Shown here piece by piece: positions 6,590-9,731 of a stretch of 9,731 nucleotides of DNA; the first letter of the stretch is position 1; each line of letters begins with the position of its first letter. A program made the translations under genes and the position numbers. The notes beneath the pieces are model-generated. The model was given only the letters and a program-made list of their open reading frames with translations, was not told the DNA's origin and searched no databases. This DNA is from JACRDV01 sp024860865 [NCBI: Methanobacteriota archaeon] (GTDB lineage Archaea; JACRDV01), in NCBI GenBank assembly GCA_024860865.1, contig JACRDV010000148.1, positions 1 to 9,731 of the forward strand, written 5' to 3'.

Positions 6590-6600
6590 AAACTTTTTTC
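6590..6600 (+). terminator. T-run, possible transcription terminator
   Basis: A run of six T (6594-6599) follows the vapC remnant in the 70-base, extremely AT-rich gap between it and the convergent small membrane gene. T-runs without a hairpin can terminate archaeal RNA polymerase. Composition alone could produce it. Confidence 0.25.
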
Positions 6601-6641
6601 ATAAAAACCTTATAAATTAATAAATTAAAATTATTTAAAAC

Positions 6642-6854
6642 TTAAGCTGATTTGGTTTCAAACTTGCCTGAGATAAGTCTTATCAGGATATAATAGCTGG
6701 TGATAATAAGCGCAGCTATTATTGTGAGATTTTGTATCCAATATCCATACACTGCAAAAAGTCTTTGCAAGAAAGTTAATGTTAAACTTGCAGCAAAAAT
6801 ACCGACAGATATGCCAACTAGTAAATATTCAAGGTTAGATTCTTGTTTTGCCAT
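6642..6854 (-). CDS. Small two-helix membrane protein of unknown function
   Basis: 70 residues. A short polar N-terminus (MAKQESNLEY) precedes a hydrophobic helix at about 10-30 and a second at about 40-61, joined by the loop QRLFAVYGYW; the tail SGKFETKSA is charged. Both ends are likely cytoplasmic by the positive-inside rule (K3 and R59/K64). I do not recognise a family. The start is supported by a TATA-like box at 6878-6885, placing transcription initiation at the ATG. A decayed copy of its first 18 codons lies at 7598-7669 immediately behind the GT-C-like gene, and the bases before both copies are also alike. This suggests it once sat directly after a GT-C gene, perhaps as an accessory subunit. 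Confidence 0.7.
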   Translation of the reverse strand: MAKQESNLEYLLVGISVGIFAASLTLTFLQRLFAVYGYWIQNLTIIAALIITSYYILIRLISGKFETKSA

Positions 6855-6865
6855 TTTAATTCCGT

Positions 6866-6886
6866 ATCTATATAATCTATATAAGC
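6866..6886 (-). promoter_or_regulatory. Tandem 9-base repeat containing the TATA box of the small membrane gene
   Basis: ATCTATATA occurs twice in a row on the plus strand (6866-6874, 6875-6883), followed by AGC. Read on the minus strand this gives CTTATATAG, a good TATA box centred about 26 bases before ATG 6854, so a leaderless transcript is expected. Confidence 0.5.
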
Positions 6887-6963
6887 AGGCAAGTAATGCT
6901 TAAATGATTTTGCTCTGTTGCTTTTTCTACCTTTGTTACAGTAAGTCTACCAAGTGAGAAATG

Positions 6964-7275
6964 CTAAATTACTACTTCAATATGCTTTGCATCTTTTGAC
7001 TTTATCTCTACTTCTTTTCCCTTTTCAAGCCCTAGTGCATGTGCCAGTTCCTTTGGAATTCTGACGATAGTAGATTCGCCGAGTGTGCCGACCTTGACTT
7101 TCATGCCTCTCTTGTACTTATTGAGAATTAGTGCCTTTTCTGCATCTTCTGGGTGGAGGTATTCCTCTCCACATTTTTTGCACTTCCATGCCCGCATTCT
7201 GAACCCATCGATGACTAAGGTTGTTTCTCCAGCCCAGCCGCCGCATTTAACGCATTTCATTTTTTCTTTTTTCAT
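6964..7275 (-). CDS. Zinc-ribbon / AbrB-domain protein, MqsA-like antitoxin
   Basis: 103 residues in two parts. The N-terminus is a YgiT/MqsA-type zinc ribbon: CVKCGG (8-13) and CKKCGEEYLHPEDAEK (32-47), with C8, C11, C32 and C35 as the likely zinc ligands. The C-terminus (about 58-103) is a SpoVT/AbrB swapped-hairpin DNA-binding domain: MKVKVGTLGESTIVRIPKEL then AHALGLEKGKEVEI. Such proteins bind DNA as dimers and act as antitoxins or regulators. In bacterial MqsA the zinc ribbon binds the toxin and an HTH binds DNA; here AbrB would take the DNA-binding role. ATG 7275 is used; ATG 7260 is a second choice. It overlaps by 29 bases the end of an upstream toxin-like gene that is frameshifted, so the order is toxin then antitoxin. 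Confidence 0.85.
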   Translation of the reverse strand: MKKEKMKCVKCGGWAGETTLVIDGFRMRAWKCKKCGEEYLHPEDAEKALILNKYKRGMKVKVGTLGESTIVRIPKELAHALGLEKGKEVEIKSKDAKHIEVVI

Positions 7276-7550
7276 TTTTTACCTTGAATTTTCCTACATG
7301 GATTACTGCGTAGACTTCCTGCTTGGACCAAAACTCGTAAGATTTAGCGATTACAACCTTTATTGTCTTATTCTTAATATCGACATTTTTCTATAGTACC
7401 TTCTTTTCTGCCGGCAGAGGAGCAATCGTAGCCATCTTCAAGAATTTGCAAAATATCATATAAATCCATGCCGAGGTCTTTTAATTCATAGTAAGCGCTT
7501 TTCGTTGGTCTAAGAGGAAGACCTTTATAGGCTATATCCAAATATTTCAT
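7247..7550 (-). pseudogene. Frameshifted small toxin-like gene (MqsR / DUF4258-like)
   Basis: ATG 7550 opens MKYLDIAYKGLPLRPTKSAY and continues through YELKDLGMDLYDILQILEDG to GTIEKC, then hits a stop in frame. In another frame the protein resumes at once as VDIKNKTIKVVIAKSYEF, then WSKQEVYAVIHVGKF, ending at TAA 7247-7249 inside the antitoxin gene. Loss of one GT dinucleotide in TGTGTC would explain the break; restoring it gives about 101 residues. The layout (helix, then beta hairpin with KTIKVVIA and WSKQEVYAVIHV) fits the RelE/MqsR-like or DUF4258 group of small mRNA-cleaving toxins, and the zinc-ribbon partner supports that. Exact family is inference. Apart from the shift the reading frame looks fresh, suggesting recent inactivation or a sequencing indel. 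Confidence 0.72.
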
Positions 7551-7573
7551 ATGAATATCTCATATAAATATCT
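7548..7573. repeat. Tandem 13-base repeat over the toxin start codon
   Basis: CATATGAATATCT (7548-7560) is followed without gap by CATATAAATATCT (7561-7573), one mismatch in 13. The repeat lies across the start codon of the toxin pseudogene and its promoter region; a TTTAAAAA stretch on the minus strand near 7576-7583 could be the TATA box. It may be an operator for the AbrB-type antitoxin or a chance AT-rich duplication. Confidence 0.35.
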
Positions 7574-7597
7574 TTTTTAAAAATTCACAAAGTAAAA

Positions 7598-7669
7598 TTA
7601 TTCAATCATCTCAAGCTGATAAGTAGCGCCAACCAGTAAATACTCAGGGTTAGATTCTTGTTTGGCTAT
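7598..7669 (-). pseudogene. Relic of a second copy of the small membrane protein gene
   Basis: Reading from 7669, IAKQESNPEYLLVGA matches MAKQESNLEYLLVGI, the start of the intact protein encoded at 6854-6642, then departs as TYQLEMIE and stops at TAA 7598-7600. The start codon is now ATA. At the nucleotide level the two copies match well over roughly 60 bases (about 6802-6865 against 7616-7680), the match running a little past the start codon. It begins right at the stop codon of the GT-C-like gene. A truncated duplicate, not expressed as a useful protein. Confidence 0.8.
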
Positions 7670-9196
7670 TTAACTCCCGACATATTTGTAAATGTAAACA
7701 TAGTTTTGGTTTTGTGCCCAATTATAGATTCGAACGAATCGCACATCTTTAGCAAAATCATCTTTTGTAAAATTATAATAAAACATCGGAGTTAGGTCGC
7801 TTATTAGGAAACATGGTATGTAACTTTTATTTAGCGCATATTTTGCGATAAAACTTGGATCGGATACATTTTCAAAAAGATATAAATCAAAAGTCGTCCG
7901 CTCAGTTAAAACTATTGCCCAAGAGACCAATCTTTCTTCAGTTGCTATGGAATAACTTCTTGGGGTATTTTTAGCAAACCATGCAATTGCATCATATTCA
8001 TAGTCTTTAATTGATGCTTTAGGAGCTAGAAAAGGTGGGAAACCATAGCCTACCGCCATTAGTGCCGAGGGTACTATTAGCAATGTTGCCACAAAGGATA
8101 TAGAAATGCCCTTAACTATAGCCCTAATTGGGAATTGATGGAGAATTTTTTCCGCTCTATTTAACAAATTAATGAAAACATCAGCCCCAATTATTGAAAG
8201 TGGATAAGGTATAATTACTATAAATCTAATAATCTGGAAATACATTCGGACTTCAACTAAAGGTTCCCAAATTTGAAAATACAAATAAATGAGGACAAGG
8301 ATCCAGAAAAGCCATGTTGCTGGAAGGAGTTCTTTTCCAGGAATTTTTTTTGCCAATATTAAAAATACAACTAAAAATAAAATTCCCACTGTAAGTGCCA
8401 GCACGCGAAATTTTAAAAATGATAGCAGTAAAGGCAAACTGATATAGATCCCTTGTGGTCCTGCCCAATAAGTTCTAACCAGGTACACATTGATAAAGTA
8501 CCAGCTCATCAGTCCTATGGATAATAGAAAAGATATTATCACTGATTTGTTTCTAGGAGTAAGACCAGACTTTACTATTTCAGCTATTATATAGGTTCCA
8601 ACTACAGTGACCAAAAAATAGAGAGAGAACTCGTGGGCCATTATAGCTCCGCAAAATAGCAATATCAAAAACAAAATTCGTTTGATATCAATTCTATCGC
8701 TTGGTAGCTTGCACACGTAGTAAAAACATGCTAGAAGCAAAAACATTCCAAAATTGTATGCATGGAGGCTCCAAGAGACGGGAATTCCAAGGTTAAAATA
8801 GTTGGCGGCCCAGAAGAATGATGCTAGGAGCCCAGTTTTTCTATTATTATAAAGAGCCGATGCAAGCAAATACACCAATATTGCTGTAGCGCAATATAGA
8901 ATAGTCGGGATGATTTTCATAAGGGCAGTCAATGGTATATGGGTTAGAATGAAAATTGCAGCTAGTACTTGAAAAAATAATGGGGAAACTTGTAGAGAAA
9001 AGGGTTGCGCGTTATGAAAAGTATCTATAGGTCGGATTGCAAGATTTTGATTTACATAAAGCTTAGTATATTCGATGTAAGTTGCTGCGCCTCCACCAAC
9101 TGGGAAGTGGCTTAAGAGCTCAGGTAGGCCTCGAAGCAAAATTGCTATCGCGCAAATTAAAATGAACAAAATTTTTTCAGTTTTATCCAAGTTCAA
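7670..9196 (-). CDS. Polytopic membrane protein, GT-C glycosyltransferase-like
   Basis: 508 residues with about 10-12 hydrophobic helices up to residue 385, then a soluble C-terminal domain of about 120 residues (YEYDAIAWFAKNTPRSYSIA at 399-418). This is the layout of archaeal GT-C enzymes (PMT/ArnT/AglB-like), which move a sugar from a polyprenyl-phosphate carrier on the outer membrane face. The first outside loop reads LPELLSHFPVGGGAATYIEY (24-43), where many relatives have an Asp in a GYD-type motif; here only E42 is nearby, so catalytic assignment is uncertain. The C-terminal AIAWFAKNTP element is common in archaeal relatives. The start is TTG 9196, with GAGG only 2 bases before it; TTG 9190 has better spacing. 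No ATG fits. A duplicate relic of the small membrane gene follows its stop. Confidence 0.8.
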   Translation of the reverse strand: MNLDKTEKILFILICAIAILLRGLPELLSHFPVGGGAATYIEYTKLYVNQNLAIRPIDTFHNAQPFSLQVSPLFFQVLAAIFILTHIPLTALMKIIPTILYCATAILVYLLASALYNNRKTGLLASFFWAANYFNLGIPVSWSLHAYNFGMFLLLACFYYVCKLPSDRIDIKRILFLILLFCGAIMAHEFSLYFLVTVVGTYIIAEIVKSGLTPRNKSVIISFLLSIGLMSWYFINVYLVRTYWAGPQGIYISLPLLLSFLKFRVLALTVGILFLVVFLILAKKIPGKELLPATWLFWILVLIYLYFQIWEPLVEVRMYFQIIRFIVIIPYPLSIIGADVFINLLNRAEKILHQFPIRAIVKGISISFVATLLIVPSALMAVGYGFPPFLAPKASIKDYEYDAIAWFAKNTPRSYSIATEERLVSWAIVLTERTTFDLYLFENVSDPSFIAKYALNKSYIPCFLISDLTPMFYYNFTKDDFAKDVRFVRIYNWAQNQNYVYIYKYVGS

Positions 9197-9275
9197 TTCC
9201 TCTTTGAAAAACCTCTGAAGAGAATAAAATAGGAAATAGAGAATTTTTCAAATAAATTTGTGAAATTATACTTTC

Positions 9276-9372
9276 TTACATAAAAATTCTCGCTTGGCAC
9301 AATCTCAAATCTTCCTCTAATTGTTTTGGAATTGTCACTTGCCCTTTACTAGTAACTATCAGTTGTCTCTAT
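9276..9372 (-). pseudogene. Relic of an AbrB-type antitoxin gene
   Basis: On the minus strand IVTSKGQVTIPKQLEEDL is the hallmark of SpoVT/AbrB-type VapB antitoxins (VTSKGQVTIPKxLRExLG). Upstream, AGGAGG followed by ATA GAG ACA ACT suggests the original start ATG-Glu-Thr-Thr now mutated to ATA, with about 2 bases lost before the conserved block, since the frame changes there. After EEDLRLCQ it quickly ends at TAA 9276-9278, so the second half of the domain is gone. No PIN partner remains beside it. Confidence 0.72.
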
Positions 9373-9428
9373 TCCTCCTGGGAATGTTAGGTTAAGCTCT
9401 TTGGCTATGCCAGTTTAAAAAGACTCAG

Positions 9429-9442
9429 CAACTTATAAGTTG
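9429..9442. repeat. Perfect 14-base palindrome with TATA core
   Basis: CAACTTATAAGTTG is a perfect inverted repeat containing CTTATAAG, a TATA-like core, centred about 33 bases before the ATG at 9468 of the protease relic. It may be what is left of that gene promoter or operator. Confidence 0.35.
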
Positions 9443-9467
9443 TTTAATTATAATTTTTTTGAGTAAT

Positions 9468-9731
9468 ATGGGCTATGTGAAGATTAAAGCAATTATTGAT
9501 TCTCAAGACTAGGTTAAAAGAGGCCCTTGGTACGCTTTTTAAACCATTAATTATAGAGGAACTAAATTTAAGTCTAATAGTAGTAGAAGTGTAATTCTGG
9601 CTGATGAAAAAAGGTTGAGTACCATTGGTTGTTTTATATATAAAGGCTCTTGAGAACAAAATATGTTTAGCAGCTTTAGCAACCCCAGAGCCATTGCTTG
9701 GAACTTCTGCAATGAGGATTTGGGTATAGCA
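9468..9731 (+). pseudogene. Decayed clan AA (retropepsin-like) aspartic protease gene
   Basis: ATG 9468 begins MGYVKIKAIIDSQD and stops at TAG 9510. Pieces in other frames continue the family pattern: PLIIEELNLSLI near 9541-9580, LADEKRLSTIGC near 9598-9635, YIKALENKICLAAL near 9637-9678, and the strong tail ATPEPLLGTSAM at 9679-9714. With one more base restored after AMR the text would run on as DLGIA. Archaeal clan AA aspartic proteases have the order MGYVKVK, a DTGA active site, LADGR, and TPEPLLG followed by LG. The DTGA region, expected near 9525-9545, is not readable, so the catalytic Asp is lost. Several stops and at least three frame changes mark it as dead. The very end is outside the window. 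Confidence 0.75.

Noticed and set aside
6867-6963. Frame continuing past the AbrB stop codon
   Set aside because: 32 open codons after TAG in the same frame, but no motif and it overlaps the promoter of the small membrane gene; chance is enough.
7548-7573. CRISPR-like repeats
   Set aside because: Only two abutting 13-base units with no spacers; no CRISPR array is present in the window.
8253-8468. Minus-strand 71-residue frame inside the GT-C-like gene
   Set aside because: An alternative frame of a well-supported membrane protein gene.

Overview
This is about 9.7 kb of AT-rich DNA, most likely from an archaeon, possibly thermophilic and uncultured. The lineage cannot be fixed from the sequence. 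Support for an archaeon: TATA-like boxes lie about 25-27 bases before start codons, giving apparent leaderless starts (6172 on +, 6854 on -). One ribosome site reads GGTGAT (before 4293). The gene families are typical of archaea: UPF0175 with a DUF3368 PIN protein, an HTH-nucleotidyltransferase, a zinc-ribbon/AbrB protein, a clan AA aspartic protease and a GT-C membrane glycosyltransferase.

Layout. 1-852 (-) is a family 2 glycosyltransferase cut by the window edge. After a divergent 300-base gap, 1152-2864 (+) is a NodU/CmcH-type carbamoyltransferase. A 24-base sequence shaped like a tRNA 3' end (2989-3012) follows, then an HTH-nucleotidyltransferase (3083-3754) behind a pair of palindromes spaced 20 bp apart; its HEPN-like partner survives as 21 codons. 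3820-4243 holds only unassigned open scraps. 4293-5104 is an intact UPF0175/DUF3368 toxin-antitoxin operon. 5247-5648 holds two pieces of GT4 glycosyltransferase pointing away from each other at one junction. 6172-6571 is a VapB-like gene with a wrecked vapC. 6642-6854 (-) is a small two-helix membrane protein. 6964-7550 (-) is a zinc-ribbon/AbrB antitoxin with a frameshifted toxin gene upstream. 7598-7669 (-) is a relic of a second copy of the small membrane gene. 7670-9196 (-) is a polytopic GT-C-like membrane protein. 9276-9731 holds ruins of an AbrB antitoxin (-) and a clan AA aspartic protease (+).

How it fits together. Two themes are mixed. One is surface polysaccharide or protein glycosylation: GT2, GT4 remains, GT-C and an O-carbamoyltransferase that could decorate the glycan. 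The other is a dense set of small toxin-antitoxin modules in decay. In three of them the antitoxin frame is intact and the toxin frame is broken; only UPF0175/DUF3368 looks complete. Together with the tRNA-end fragment, the duplicated gene end and the inverted GT4 pieces, this suggests an accessory island with repeated insertion, inversion and deletion. I see no complete tRNA, rRNA, CRISPR array, transposase or integrase. No demonstrably new system is evident; the best leads are the toxin-dead/antitoxin-kept pattern, the phased operator pair and the candidate attachment site.
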